Notes: generated by a model from the sequence alone, not told the origin. A stretch of DNA of 64,000 nt from Roseospirillum parvum (GCF_900100455.1 NZ_FNCV01000001.1:62001-126000); one strand, 5' to 3'. Counted from the first letter of the stretch, positions 8,589-16,664 are shown. Numbers and translations: made by a program.

Positions 8589-9370
8589 GACAGCGCCTCC
8601 CGGGGCGCCAGATGGACCGTCACCCCGGCCGCGTCGAGCCGCGCCGCCATGGCCGGTGGCGGCGCCCGGTCGGTGACCAGCACGTCGACCTCGGCCAGAT
8701 GACCGCCGCGCACCACCGCGTTGCGGCCGAACTTGGTGTGGTCGGCGACCAGCAGGGCGCGCCGGCAGTTGGCCAGGATGGCCTGGCGGGCCTCCACCTC
8801 CTCCTCGGCGAAGTCGAGCAGCTCGCCGTCGTCGTCGATGCCGCCCACCCCGAAGATGCCGAAATCCACGTTGTAGCCGGCGAAGAAGCGGGTCTGCGCG
8901 GCGCCGACCAGATCGCGGTAGCGGTTGCGCACCCGGCCGCCGGGCAGGGTGACCTCGAACCCCGGGTTGGCGCACAGGGCCAGGGCGACGTTGAGGTTGT
9001 TGGTGTAGATCTTCAGGTCGCGGTGCTCGACCAGGGCGCGGGCGATCAACTCCGGCGTGGTGCCGATGGACAGGGCGACCGAGGCCCCATCGGGCACCAA
9101 CCCGGCAACCGCCCGGGCGATCGCCTGCTTCTCGGCCTGGTGCAGCACCTGGCGGCTTTCGTAGGGCAGGTTCTCGCGCTGCACCGGCAGTTCGACCCCG
9201 CCGTGGCGGCGGCGCAGCAGGCCGGCATCGCACAGCGCGTTGACGTCGCGGCGGATGGTCTGCTCGGTGACGCCGAAGCGCCCGGCCAGGGCATCGATGG
9301 TGGCGGCGCCCTGGCGGCGCACCTCCTCGGCGATGCGGGCCCGGCGCTCCTCTGGAGGAATGTGGGACAT
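8585..9370 (-). CDS. DeoR/GlpR-family transcriptional regulator
   Basis: This 261-residue repressor-type regulator has an N-terminal DeoR winged helix (RFGVTEQTIRRDVNALCDAGLLRRRHGG) and a C-terminal sugar-phosphate-sensing domain (IGTTPELIARAL, GGRVRNRYRD, VADHTKFGRNA). Family members bind phosphorylated sugars and repress the adjacent catabolic or transport operon. MSHIPPEER at 9370 is preferred; an in-frame start at 9403 would add 11 residues encoded by a small tandem repeat. It heads the importer operon, with a perfect inverted repeat about 120 bp upstream as the likely operator. Confidence 0.9.
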   Translation of the reverse strand: MSHIPPEERRARIAEEVRRQGAATIDALAGRFGVTEQTIRRDVNALCDAGLLRRRHGGVELPVQRENLPYESRQVLHQAEKQAIARAVAGLVPDGASVALSIGTTPELIARALVEHRDLKIYTNNLNVALALCANPGFEVTLPGGRVRNRYRDLVGAAQTRFFAGYNVDFGIFGVGGIDDDGELLDFAEEEVEARQAILANCRRALLVADHTKFGRNAVVRGGHLAEVDVLVTDRAPPPAMAARLDAAGVTVHLAPREALS

Positions 9371-9372
9371 CT

Positions 9373-9400
9373 GGCAAGATTCCGGGGGGCAAGATTCCGG
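9373..9400. repeat. Two tandem copies of a 13-bp unit at the regulator start
   Basis: GGCAAGATTCCGG occurs at 9373-9385 and 9388-9400, a 15-bp period, directly upstream of the regulator start codon. It occupies the position where a ribosome binding site would be, and no good Shine-Dalgarno is visible there. Confidence 0.8.
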
Positions 9401-9489
9401 CAAACGGAAAGAGGCGGGCGGACGCCCGTGGGGCGACCCTGACCCAGCCTAGCCGGGGGCGGTTACGTTCGTATGACGCTTCCGTGTTT

Positions 9490-9520
9490 TTCGAATGAAC
9501 GTTCGTTTTGTTCATTCGAA
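9490..9520. promoter_or_regulatory. Perfect inverted repeat, likely DeoR-family operator
   Basis: The arms TTCGAATGAAC (9490-9500) and GTTCATTCGAA (9510-9520) are perfectly complementary with a 9-nt spacer that itself holds GTTCGTTTT. TTCG-rich half sites are typical of GlpR/DeoR-family operators. It lies in the 300-bp divergent gap between the regulator-importer operon and the membrane protein gene, so it could control either. A further GTTCGT half site is at about 9467. Confidence 0.65.
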
Positions 9521-9670
9521 CATTTCCAGGGGCTTGGCAGGCCCCGCCGCTTGGCGGTTGCGCCGGCCCGGCGGGCGGAATAGCCTCCCTTCACCGAGCC
9601 GGCGTGGGTGCGGGTGGGCGATCCACCCGGGGGGCCGGCCGGGCGCAGAGATCCAGGAGGGGCCAAGCCG

Positions 9671-11221
9671 ATGAGCGACCGCGATCCCCGCGACGAGTGG
9701 GAACCGCTTCAGTTCGACTCGACCCAGAACGGGCTCGAGCCCGAGTGGCGCAGTTGGCCGGAGCGGGCCGGCGACGCCATCGCCGCCTTCCTGGCCCGGG
9801 TCGGCGAGGGCATCAACCAGGCCAGCCGGGGGATCAAGCACAAGCGCTTCGTGTTTTTCAGCCTGTGCTTCTTCCTCGGCGTCTACCTGATCTACGACGG
9901 CCTCAGCGACTTCTCCACCGACCTCTCCGGGTTTCTGAACCTGGGGGTGCGGCTGGTCGCGGTGGTTTCGGTGGTCCTGATCTACGTCTTCCTGTCGGTG
10001 TCGCTGTTCGATGACAACGGCATGGGGGGACGAACCCGGCGCACCTTCCTCAAGCTTCTGGAAGACGCCAAGTACCAGCGCACCGACATCCTGTTCTATC
10101 TGGGCATCATCTGCTTTTCGATCGTCAGCTTCGTCAGCACGTCGAGCGGCATCGTCATCCTGATGGGCACGGCGGAAGGGGCCAGCATGGGGGACATCCC
10201 CACCTTCGTGCCCTATCTGGTGTCGTTCACCGTGCAGATCCTCATCTTCGCGGTCATCGCCCGGGTTTCCGACCGGGCGGTGAACCCCTTCGCCAAGCTG
10301 GTCTACTTCTGCTCCTACGTGCTGCTTCTGCTGTTCAGCTCGGGTTTCGGCTACGGCTACTGGTACGACAACCTGTTCGCGGAAAGCGAGTTCTACCGCA
10401 ATGTGGAGCACAACCAGCAGCGGCTGATCACGGTGATCGCCGACAGCCTGGACGACCTCGACGCCGCGGTGTCCATCGCCGGGCGGGTCTACGAAAGCTC
10501 CGACAAGGCCTTCCGCGACGAGGCCGAGGTCGGCCGCCAGTGCCACCCCCGGGTGCCCAAGGGCGAGGGGCTGCGCTACGACTATCTGCGCAAGTCGCGC
10601 GACAGCTTCGCCGGCCTTTATGGCGAGATGAGCGCCCTGCGCGAGACCATCCCCCCGGTCGAGGAGTTCGAGCAGCGTATCCACGAGGCGGTCAGCGGCA
10701 ACCCGGCCAGCGCCGAGTTCCGCACCATGCAGATCGCCGACAAGTTCAACGGCCACGTCGACCGCATCGCCATCAGCATCGACAACTTCAAGCAGGTCTA
10801 CGCCGAGCTGGTCGAGGAAGGGCGCGGCATCGTCCCCGACGCCCTGGAATACAAGGACCTGAAAGGCACCGGCCAGGAGCTCTGCCCGCTCGACATCAAG
10901 CGCACCTTCCAGGGGCTGGTCAACAGCATCGGGCAGGTGCGCAAGGTGGACAGCGCCGACATCTTCATCGTCAATTACGAGGACAAGAAGGAGGTCCTGC
11001 AGTTCGCCTTCAACCGCTTCATCAACGTGGTGGTCGACCTTTTGTCGTTCCGCGTGAACCTTCTGGAGCGCGAGACCTTCAACACCTTCCTGCCCTTCCT
11101 GATCAACGCCTTCTTCGATCTGACCATCTTCTTCATGGCTTTCTTCGTGTCGCGCGGGCGCATCCGGGTGATCACCGAGGAGGCCGGGTCCTCCCGGTCG
11201 GACGATCCGCCCTCCACTTGA
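9671..11221 (+). CDS. Multi-pass membrane protein of unknown function
   Basis: I do not recognise this 516-residue protein. The start MSDRDPRDEWEPL is set by AGGAGG about 12 bp upstream. After a hydrophilic N-terminus it shows about five membrane helices between residues 58 and 225 (for example FVFFSLCFFLGVYLIY and VYFCSYVLLLLFSSGF). A soluble, probably helical region of about 245 residues follows, with one or two histidines and two cysteines. A C-terminal helix comes near residues 472-495 (FLPFLINAFFDLTIFFMAFF). No enzymatic motif is visible. It is divergent from the DeoR operon and shares its control region. Confidence 0.75.
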   Translation: MSDRDPRDEWEPLQFDSTQNGLEPEWRSWPERAGDAIAAFLARVGEGINQASRGIKHKRFVFFSLCFFLGVYLIYDGLSDFSTDLSGFLNLGVRLVAVVSVVLIYVFLSVSLFDDNGMGGRTRRTFLKLLEDAKYQRTDILFYLGIICFSIVSFVSTSSGIVILMGTAEGASMGDIPTFVPYLVSFTVQILIFAVIARVSDRAVNPFAKLVYFCSYVLLLLFSSGFGYGYWYDNLFAESEFYRNVEHNQQRLITVIADSLDDLDAAVSIAGRVYESSDKAFRDEAEVGRQCHPRVPKGEGLRYDYLRKSRDSFAGLYGEMSALRETIPPVEEFEQRIHEAVSGNPASAEFRTMQIADKFNGHVDRIAISIDNFKQVYAELVEEGRGIVPDALEYKDLKGTGQELCPLDIKRTFQGLVNSIGQVRKVDSADIFIVNYEDKKEVLQFAFNRFINVVVDLLSFRVNLLERETFNTFLPFLINAFFDLTIFFMAFFVSRGRIRVITEEAGSSRSDDPPST

Positions 11222-11230
11222 TGCCCCCCA

Positions 11231-11259
11231 CTTGACGACCTGGGGGCGGGTTCCTATCT
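11231..11259 (+). promoter_or_regulatory. Candidate RpoH (sigma-32) promoter
   Basis: CTTG (11231-11234), an 18-nt spacer and CCTATCT (11253-11259) fit the alphaproteobacterial heat-shock consensus CTTG-N17/18-CYTATNT. It lies immediately after the membrane protein stop and about 455 bp before hsp20. The distance is the weak point. Confidence 0.4.
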
Positions 11260-11691
11260 TTTTCCTCGCCGGGCGCCAAAACGGGCCCGGCCTTCGGGAT
11301 CGGGGCCGTGAACGGTCCGAGCCCAGACCACCCGCCGCCCGCCGGCCGATGCCCTCAAAGAAGGGGTTGGAGATGGACGGGAACGGGAGACAAACGCCCC
11401 GCCGGGAGTCCCCCGCCGGGTGTCCGGAACCTCCGGGAGGTGCGCCGCCAAGGGCGGGCAACCCCGATCAGGTCCGGCGCCTCGGACCCGGGATCGACCC
11501 CACCGGCCGGGCCGCCTGGACCAGCGCGCCACCTTGAGCGGCGCTATCCCGGGCACCAGGGTCTGGCACGCGACCACCCCTCCCCCTCCCGAAGTGTCCC
11601 TGAAACCGGGTTCCGGCCGTCTGAAAGGTCGGGCCCAGTGTCAACCGCCTGTCCCCGACGGCCAATTCGGCGCCGGGCGACGCAGGCAGCA

Positions 11692-11706
11692 TCGCTTCGA
11701 AGGAGG
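11692..11706 (+). promoter_or_regulatory. ROSE-type RNA thermometer core at the hsp20 ribosome binding site
   Basis: The sequence TCGCT (11692-11696), a 4-nt loop TCGA, then AGGA (11701-11704) exactly fits the ROSE 3' hairpin. There UYGCU pairs with the Shine-Dalgarno with one bulged G. The AGGAGG at 11701-11706 is 7 nt before the hsp20 ATG. ROSE elements repress small heat-shock genes at low temperature in alphaproteobacteria and melt on heating. The upstream stems of the element were not resolved by eye. Confidence 0.6.
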
Positions 11707-11713
11707 ATGTGAG

Positions 11714-12190
11714 ATGAACGCCTACGATTTCTCCCCCCTGTTCCGCTCCACCGTCGGCTTCGACCGTCTGGCCCGTCTCGCCGAGTCGGCCCTGCGCGTT
11801 GACCAGAACGCCGCCGGCGGCTACCCGCCCTACAACATCGAGAAGACCGGCGAGAACGGCTACCGCATCTCGATCGCCGTGGCCGGCTTCACCGAGGACG
11901 AGTTGAGCATCGAGGCCAAGGGCGGCGAGCTGACCGTGGTCGGCAAGAAGGCCGAGCGCGACGACGCCAACTACCTGTATCGTGGCATCGCCACCCGGGA
12001 CTTCTTCCGCAAGTTCCATCTGGCCGACCACGTGCGGGTCGAGGGGGCCCACCTGGACAACGGCATGCTCAACATCGAGCTGGTCCACGAGCTGCCCGAG
12101 GCCATGAAGCCGCGCACCGTGTCCATCCAGCGCGGCGCCCCCAGCCAGCCCAGCCTGGAAGGCACCAAGGCTGAGGAGCGCGCCGCCTGA
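11714..12190 (+). CDS. ibpA: Small heat-shock protein, Hsp20/IbpA-like
   Basis: This 158-residue alpha-crystallin-type chaperone holds unfolding proteins in the cytoplasm. The N-terminal MNAYDFSPLFRSTVGFDR, the YPPYNIEK motif, and the alpha-crystallin core (ISIAVAGFTEDELSIEAKGGELTVVG) with the conserved FxRKFHL-like strand and a GxLxI/V-type element (NGMLNIEL) are present. This is the class A arrangement of IbpA/HspA proteins. The start is fixed by AAGGAGG and the family N-terminus. It precedes rpoH, so chaperone and heat-shock sigma factor are adjacent. Confidence 0.93.
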   Translation: MNAYDFSPLFRSTVGFDRLARLAESALRVDQNAAGGYPPYNIEKTGENGYRISIAVAGFTEDELSIEAKGGELTVVGKKAERDDANYLYRGIATRDFFRKFHLADHVRVEGAHLDNGMLNIELVHELPEAMKPRTVSIQRGAPSQPSLEGTKAEERAA

Positions 12191-12203
12191 GCGGCGGACC
12201 TGC

Positions 12204-12232
12204 CTTAATCGTGCCTCACCACCGCCCCATTC
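12204..12232 (+). promoter_or_regulatory. Possible heat-shock promoter ahead of rpoH
   Basis: CTTAATC (12204-12210), 14 nt, then CCCCATTC (12225-12232) resembles the enterobacterial sigma-32 pattern. It sits 14 bp after the hsp20 stop and about 100 bp before rpoH. The match is partial and a read-through from hsp20 is equally possible. Confidence 0.28.
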
Positions 12233-12333
12233 GTCGGGCATGATCGAGAAGGTCCGGGCGCCCCCTGGCCGGGCGCCCGGGCCGGCCCCTGAAGCGGGTC
12301 TGTTCGTCCATCAACCACCCAGAGGATGACTCC

Positions 12334-13230
12334 ATGACCGCAGCCGTGCCCGCCCTGACCAGCGATGCCGGTCTCAGCCGTTATCTGGCCGAGATCCGCA
12401 AGTTCCCGCTGCTGGCGCCGGAGCAGGAGTACATGCTCGCCCGCCGCCTGCGCGACCATGGCGACGTCGAGGCGGCCCACACCCTGGTCACCAGCCACCT
12501 GCGGCTGGTCGCCAAGATCGCCATGGGCTACCGCAATTATGGGGTGCCGGTGACCGACCTGATCGGCGAGGGCACCGTCGGCCTGATGCGGGCCGTCAAG
12601 AAGTTCGACCCCGAGAAGGGCTTCCGGCTGGCCACCTACGCCATGTGGTGGATCAAGGCGCAGATCAACGAGTATCTGCTGGCCTCGTGGTCGCTGGTCC
12701 GCATCGGCACCGCCTCGACCCAGAAGCGGCTGTTCTACAACCTGCGCAAGATGAAGGCCCGCCTGGGCGCCTACGACGACGGCGACCTCTCGGGCGAGCA
12801 CCTGGGCATCATCGCCCGTGACCTGGACGTCAGCGAAAGCGACGTCAAGGCCATGGACCGCCGCCTGTCGGCCCGTGACAGCTCGCTCAACGCCCGCCTC
12901 GGCGAGGACGGCGACATCGAGCGCCTCGACCTTCTGGTCGATGACGGGCCGAGCCAGGAAGACCGCTACATCGCCGAGGAGGATCGCGGTCTGGCCGGCA
13001 GTCTGGTGGGCAGCGCCCTTCAGGTGCTGGACCCGCGCGAACGCCAGATCATCCAGGCCCGCCGGCTGTCCGAGGACCCGGTCACCCTGGAGGACCTGGG
13101 CGGCCGCTTCGGGGTCAGCCGCGAGCGGGTGCGCCAGTTGGAAAACCGGGCCATGAAGAAGCTGGAGCGGGCCATCCGCCAGCAGGTCGACCAGAATCAC
13201 CCGGACTGGCAGCCCGGCCTCGCCGGCTGA
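12334..13230 (+). CDS. rpoH: RNA polymerase heat-shock sigma factor RpoH
   Basis: This 298-residue alternative sigma factor directs transcription of chaperone and protease genes. Region 1.2/2.1 is LSRYLAEIRKFPLLAPEQEYMLA; region 2.2-2.4 contains DLIGEGTVGLMRAVKKFDPEKGFRLATYAMWWIKAQI. The diagnostic RpoH box reads QKRLFYNLRKMKARL. Region 4.2 shows LEDLGGRFGVSRERVRQLENRAMKKL. MTAAVPALTSDAGLSRYL is the start, with AGAGGATG upstream. It follows hsp20 by 143 bp and ends in an intrinsic terminator. Confidence 0.95.
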   Translation: MTAAVPALTSDAGLSRYLAEIRKFPLLAPEQEYMLARRLRDHGDVEAAHTLVTSHLRLVAKIAMGYRNYGVPVTDLIGEGTVGLMRAVKKFDPEKGFRLATYAMWWIKAQINEYLLASWSLVRIGTASTQKRLFYNLRKMKARLGAYDDGDLSGEHLGIIARDLDVSESDVKAMDRRLSARDSSLNARLGEDGDIERLDLLVDDGPSQEDRYIAEEDRGLAGSLVGSALQVLDPRERQIIQARRLSEDPVTLEDLGGRFGVSRERVRQLENRAMKKLERAIRQQVDQNHPDWQPGLAG

Positions 13231-13268
13231 GCGCCGCAGGGCGCCGCGCGCCCACGCACATCCTGTTC

Positions 13269-13300
13269 GCCGCCCGAGCCCCCGGCCCGGGCGGCTTTTT
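13269..13300 (+). terminator. Intrinsic terminator of rpoH
   Basis: GCCGCCCG (13269-13276) and CGGGCGGC (13288-13295) form an 8-bp GC stem followed at once by TTTTT (13296-13300). It lies 39 bp after the rpoH stop. Confidence 0.85.
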
Positions 13301-13618
13301 CGTGGCCCCGGCCTTATACCAACCAGCGATGAGGAGGACTCATCGCGGTTCGGTCAAGCCCTTGGGGATCCGGGCTTCAAGTTGGGGGCTTTGCCCCCAA
13401 ACCCCCACCGGGGAAGCAGGGCTTCCCCGGACCCCTCCATTCGTTGGTGAACAAACGCTACCTCCGAGCGGAACGCGCGGGGTTTTTGGTTGCAGGCCAG
13501 CTTCGCTGGCCTTTCGAAAACAACCAGGGAGTGGCCGCGCGGTCGGAGATCAATGAATGGAGGGGGTCCGGGGGAGCCCCTGGCTCCCCCGGTGGGTTTT
13601 AAAGGGGCGAAGCCCCTT
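13301..13618. repeat. Intergenic modular repeat region between rpoH and cysQ
   Basis: No gene is seen in this convergent gap. It begins with a degenerate copy (about 13318-13353) of the ACCAACC-GCGATGAG palindrome that is near-perfect at 13622-13660. Then come the GGGGGCTTTGCCCCC and CCCCACCGGGG modules, a C(C/T)CCATTCGTTGG module, the GCAGGCCAGC-TTC-GCTGGCCT hairpin (13492-13512), a GGGTCC/GGGAGCCCC palindrome and AAAGGGGCGAAGCCCCTTT near 13600-13618. Confidence 0.75.
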
Positions 13619-14452
13619 TCATACCAACCGGCGATGAGTTCCTCTCATCGTCGGTTGGTAATACGCCTTGGCGACAAACGGCGGGTTGAGGAAGGTCGGC
13701 CCCTTGCCGTAGGTGAAGGGTTTGCCGTCCAGGGTGGTGACGCTGCCGCCGGCCGCCATCAGCACGGCGTGGGCGGCCGCGGTGTCCCACTCCGAGGTCG
13801 GGCCCAGGCGCGGGTAGAGATCGCCCACCCCTTCGGCCAGCCGGCAGAACTTCAGCGAGCTGCCGGCGTTGATGATCTCGGCCACCTTGTAGGGGGCCAG
13901 GAAACGGTCCAGTTCGGTGGGGTCGCCGTGGCTGCGGCTGGCCAGCACGGTCAGCCCCTCGGCCGGCGGTTGGCGGCAGGCGATGGGGCGCTCCGCGCCG
14001 CCGCTGATCAGGCGCGCCGTGCCCGGGCCATGGCCCACGTAGAGCAGGTCGAGCGCCGGGGCCAGCACCACCCCGAGGCGCGGCAGATGGCCCGCCGGGG
14101 TGGCATCGACCAGCCCGATGTTGACCGTGAAGCTGTCGCGCCGCTTGATGAATTCCTTGGTGCCGTCCAGCGGATCGACCAGCCAGAACGCCCCTTCGCC
14201 CAGCTCGGGCAGGCGCCCGGCCGCCATTTCCTCCTCGGCGACGATGGGGATGTCCGGGGTCAGCCCCTTCAGGCCCTCGAGAATGATCGCCTCGGCGGCG
14301 TGGTCGGCGGCGGTGACCGGCGAGGTGTCCGCCTTCTCCAGCACCTCGAAGTCGCCGCGGTAGATGTCGAGGATGGCGTCGCCGGCGCGGCGGGCCAGCG
14401 GGATCAGGGCCTGGGCCAGATCGGCGTCGGCGACGGGAAGGGGGGAGGGCAT
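13619..14452 (-). CDS. cysQ: 3'(2'),5'-bisphosphate nucleotidase, CysQ
   Basis: This 277-residue Mg2+-dependent phosphatase of the inositol monophosphatase fold recycles 3'-phosphoadenosine 5'-phosphate from sulfate assimilation and sulfotransferase reactions. Motifs are SPVTAADHAAE, VAEEE, WLVDPLDGTKEFIKR and SEWDTAAAHAVL, all metal-binding blocks. The start MPSPLPVADADL has AAAGGA upstream; an in-frame start at 14482 is possible. The last residues (about YYQPTMRGTHRRLV) and the stop are encoded by the inverted repeat at 13622-13660, so the native 3' end was replaced. The catalytic region is untouched. Confidence 0.92.
   Translation of the reverse strand: MPSPLPVADADLAQALIPLARRAGDAILDIYRGDFEVLEKADTSPVTAADHAAEAIILEGLKGLTPDIPIVAEEEMAAGRLPELGEGAFWLVDPLDGTKEFIKRRDSFTVNIGLVDATPAGHLPRLGVVLAPALDLLYVGHGPGTARLISGGAERPIACRQPPAEGLTVLASRSHGDPTELDRFLAPYKVAEIINAGSSLKFCRLAEGVGDLYPRLGPTSEWDTAAAHAVLMAAGGSVTTLDGKPFTYGKGPTFLNPPFVAKAYYQPTMRGTHRRLV
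13622..13660. repeat. Inverted repeat overlapping the cysQ 3' end
   Basis: Arms of 17 bp (13622-13638 and 13644-13660, one mismatch) flank a 5-nt loop TTCCT. The arm reads TACCAACCGGCGATGAG. A second, more degraded copy lies at about 13318-13353. The element supplies the last codons of cysQ and could act as a bidirectional terminator. Confidence 0.85.
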
Positions 14453-14531
14453 GGGGGTCCTTTCCGGTGCGGGGGCATTCACGCCGGCGCACCATACCGC
14501 CTGCGGGGAAGGCCGGCCAAGGGGGAGAAGA

Positions 14532-15185
14532 TCAGGCCAGACGGGGGTCCAGCCCCTCGCGCTCGGCCACCCGGCGCACCGCCGCCCGGTCGGTCAGGGT
14601 GTCGAGCAGGTCGGCCAGACGCGGCCGGTCGCGCGGTGGGCGCGGGATGCCCCGGGTCCAGCGGGCCATCACCAGCAGATAAAGATCGACGGCGCTGAAC
14701 AGGCCGCCCAGCAGGTAGGGCCCGCCGGACTCGGCCAGGGCGCCTTCCAGGATGTCCAGGAACTCGCCCAGGCGGACCTGGGCGGCGGCCCGGATGGCGG
14801 CGCTGGCGGCCTCGTCCTGCTGGGTGGTGTGGCGGTCGGGATAGGCCATGGCCAGCACCTCGGCCTGCACGGTGTTGGTCAGGAAGACCAGCCAGCGATA
14901 GAAGATGGCCCGCTCGCGGCTGCCCGGGGGCGGGGCGAGGCCGGCTTCCGGGTGGCGGTCGACCAGATGCAGCACGATGGCGGCGGTTTCCGGCAGCACC
15001 AGGTCCTGCCCGTCGTCGATCAGCACCGGGATCAGCCCGCGCGGGTTGAGGGCGCGGAAGGCCGGGGTGTGATGCTCTCCCCGGTCGGTGTCCAGGGAGA
15101 TCAGCTCGAAGGGCTGGCCCAGCTCCTCGAGCACCAGATGGGGCACCAGACTGGCTTTTCCGGGGTGGTGGTAAAGGCGATACAT
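14532..15185 (-). CDS. Glutathione S-transferase family protein
   Basis: This 217-residue cytosolic protein has an N-terminal thioredoxin-like GST domain (MYRLYHHPGKASLVPHLVLEEL, NPRGLIPVLID, LPETAAIVLHL) and a helical C-terminal domain (GGLFSAVDLYLLVMARW). The LPE(T) and NPRG-PVL motifs bind glutathione. The S-x-V-P-H site suggests a bacterial GST of the type with a Ser or Cys near the N-terminus. The substrate is unknown. It lies 30 bp after trkH in the same direction and may be co-transcribed. Confidence 0.87.
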   Translation of the reverse strand: MYRLYHHPGKASLVPHLVLEELGQPFELISLDTDRGEHHTPAFRALNPRGLIPVLIDDGQDLVLPETAAIVLHLVDRHPEAGLAPPPGSRERAIFYRWLVFLTNTVQAEVLAMAYPDRHTTQQDEAASAAIRAAAQVRLGEFLDILEGALAESGGPYLLGGLFSAVDLYLLVMARWTRGIPRPPRDRPRLADLLDTLTDRAAVRRVAEREGLDPRLA

Positions 15186-15215
15186 GGGCAGGTTCCTTGG
15201 GTCGGAAAACGGCCC

Positions 15216-16664
15216 TCAGCCGCGCCAGAAGCGGGGCATCAGCAGGACCAGGACGGTGAACAGCTCAAGCCGCCCCAGCATCATGCCGAAGCTCAGGGCC
15301 CACTTGGCGCCGTCGGGCAGGCTGGCGAAGTTGCCGGCCGGGCCGATGGTCTCGCCCAGCCCCGGGCCGACGTTGGAAATCGCCGTCGCGGCGCCGGACA
15401 GGGCGGTGACATAGTCCAGCCCGAAGGCCCCCAGCACGATGGTCAGCACGCCGACGCTCACCCCGTACAGGAAGAAGAAGCCCATCACCGCCTCGCCGAC
15501 GCCGGCCAGCAGGGGCTTCCTGTTGAAATAGGGAATGAACACCCCGGACGGCTGGAGCAGCCGCTGGACCTGGGTCTTGGCCACCGCGTAGAGCACCTGG
15601 AAGCGGAAGATCTTGATGCCGCAGGTGGTCGAGCCGGCGCAGCCGCCGACGAACATCAGGCCGAACATCAGCATCACCGGCAGGCCGCCCCACTGCCAGA
15701 AGTCGGTGGTGGCATAGCCGGTGCCGGTCATCACCGAGATCAGGTTGAAGCTGCCATGGCGCAGCGCCTCGGGCAGCGGCATGTCCAGGCGCTGCCACAG
15801 ATACAGCACCACGGCGGCCACCGAGGCCACCACGATGGCCAGGAACCAGCGCACCTGGGTGTCGGTGAACAGGCGCCCGGGGTTGCCGCGCACCGCCTGG
15901 AGGTAAAGGATGAAGGGGATCGAGCCGACCACCATGCCGACGGTGGCGATGGCGTCGATGCGCGCCGAGTCGAAATAGGCCAGCGACAGGTCGTGGGTGG
16001 AGTAGCCGCCGGTGGCGATGGTGGTCATGGCGTGGGCCACGCCGTCGAGCAGGCTCATCCCGGCCAGGGTGTACATCACCGTCCAGATGGCGGTCAGCAG
16101 CACATAGACCATGGTCAGCCCGCTGGCCAACTGGGTGGCCCGGGGCATCACCTTCTCCTGGGCCTCGAAGGCTTCCACCTTGAAGATCTGCATGCCGCCG
16201 ACCCGCAGCATGGGCAGCACGGTGAGCGCCATGATGATGATCCCGATGCCGCCCAGCCATTGCAGGATGGCGCGCCACAGCAGCAGGCCGGGCGGCGCGT
16301 TGTCCAGCCCGCTGATCACCGTCGAGCCGGTGGTGGTGATGCCGCTCATGGCCTCGAAAAAGGCGTCGGTGAAGGACATCTCGAGGATGGAGAACATGAA
16401 CGGCACGGCGGCGAAGGCGGGCAGCACCAGCCACGTCAGGTTGGTCAACAGGAAGGCCTGGCGGATGGTGATGCGGCTCGGCCCGCTCCAGCACGACAGC
16501 ATCAGCGCGATGCCGACGAACAGCCCCAGGGCGCCGCCGCCGGTGAAGCTGATCCAGTCCGGATTGCCCGCCGCCAGATCGACCAGGGCGGGAATCAGCA
16601 TGCCCGCCGAGAGGATGCTCAGCAGAACTCCGAGAATCTGGAAGACCGGCCGAAGGTTGATCAC
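15216..16664 (-). CDS. trkH: Trk-type potassium uptake protein TrkH
   Basis: This 482-residue inner-membrane K+ channel subunit normally works with the NAD-binding TrkA gate, which is not in this window. The selectivity-filter loops are visible as SGITTTGSTV, TIATGGYSTHD, MTGTGYATTDFWQW, FVGGCAGSTTCGIK and AISNVGPGLGET. Length matches the TrkH/TrkG family. The start MINLRPVFQILGVLLS opens the first membrane helix. Confidence 0.95.
   Translation of the reverse strand: MINLRPVFQILGVLLSILSAGMLIPALVDLAAGNPDWISFTGGGALGLFVGIALMLSCWSGPSRITIRQAFLLTNLTWLVLPAFAAVPFMFSILEMSFTDAFFEAMSGITTTGSTVISGLDNAPPGLLLWRAILQWLGGIGIIIMALTVLPMLRVGGMQIFKVEAFEAQEKVMPRATQLASGLTMVYVLLTAIWTVMYTLAGMSLLDGVAHAMTTIATGGYSTHDLSLAYFDSARIDAIATVGMVVGSIPFILYLQAVRGNPGRLFTDTQVRWFLAIVVASVAAVVLYLWQRLDMPLPEALRHGSFNLISVMTGTGYATTDFWQWGGLPVMLMFGLMFVGGCAGSTTCGIKIFRFQVLYAVAKTQVQRLLQPSGVFIPYFNRKPLLAGVGEAVMGFFFLYGVSVGVLTIVLGAFGLDYVTALSGAATAISNVGPGLGETIGPAGNFASLPDGAKWALSFGMMLGRLELFTVLVLLMPRFWRG

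Larger units (their letters stand above)
11222..11713 (+). other. Long upstream region of hsp20, non-coding
   Basis: This 492-bp gap holds no convincing gene. At its start is a heat-shock-type promoter candidate (11231-11259), and at its end is a ROSE-like thermometer overlapping the hsp20 ribosome binding site. Readings through the middle are rich in Pro/Arg/Gly and look like high-GC noise. If the distal promoter is the real one, the hsp20 leader would be about 440 nt, unusually long. Confidence 0.6.

Noticed and set aside
11420-11713. N-terminal extension of the Hsp20 frame
   Set aside because: The 98 extra residues are Pro/Arg-rich noise and cover the ribosome binding site and thermometer of the real start at 11714.
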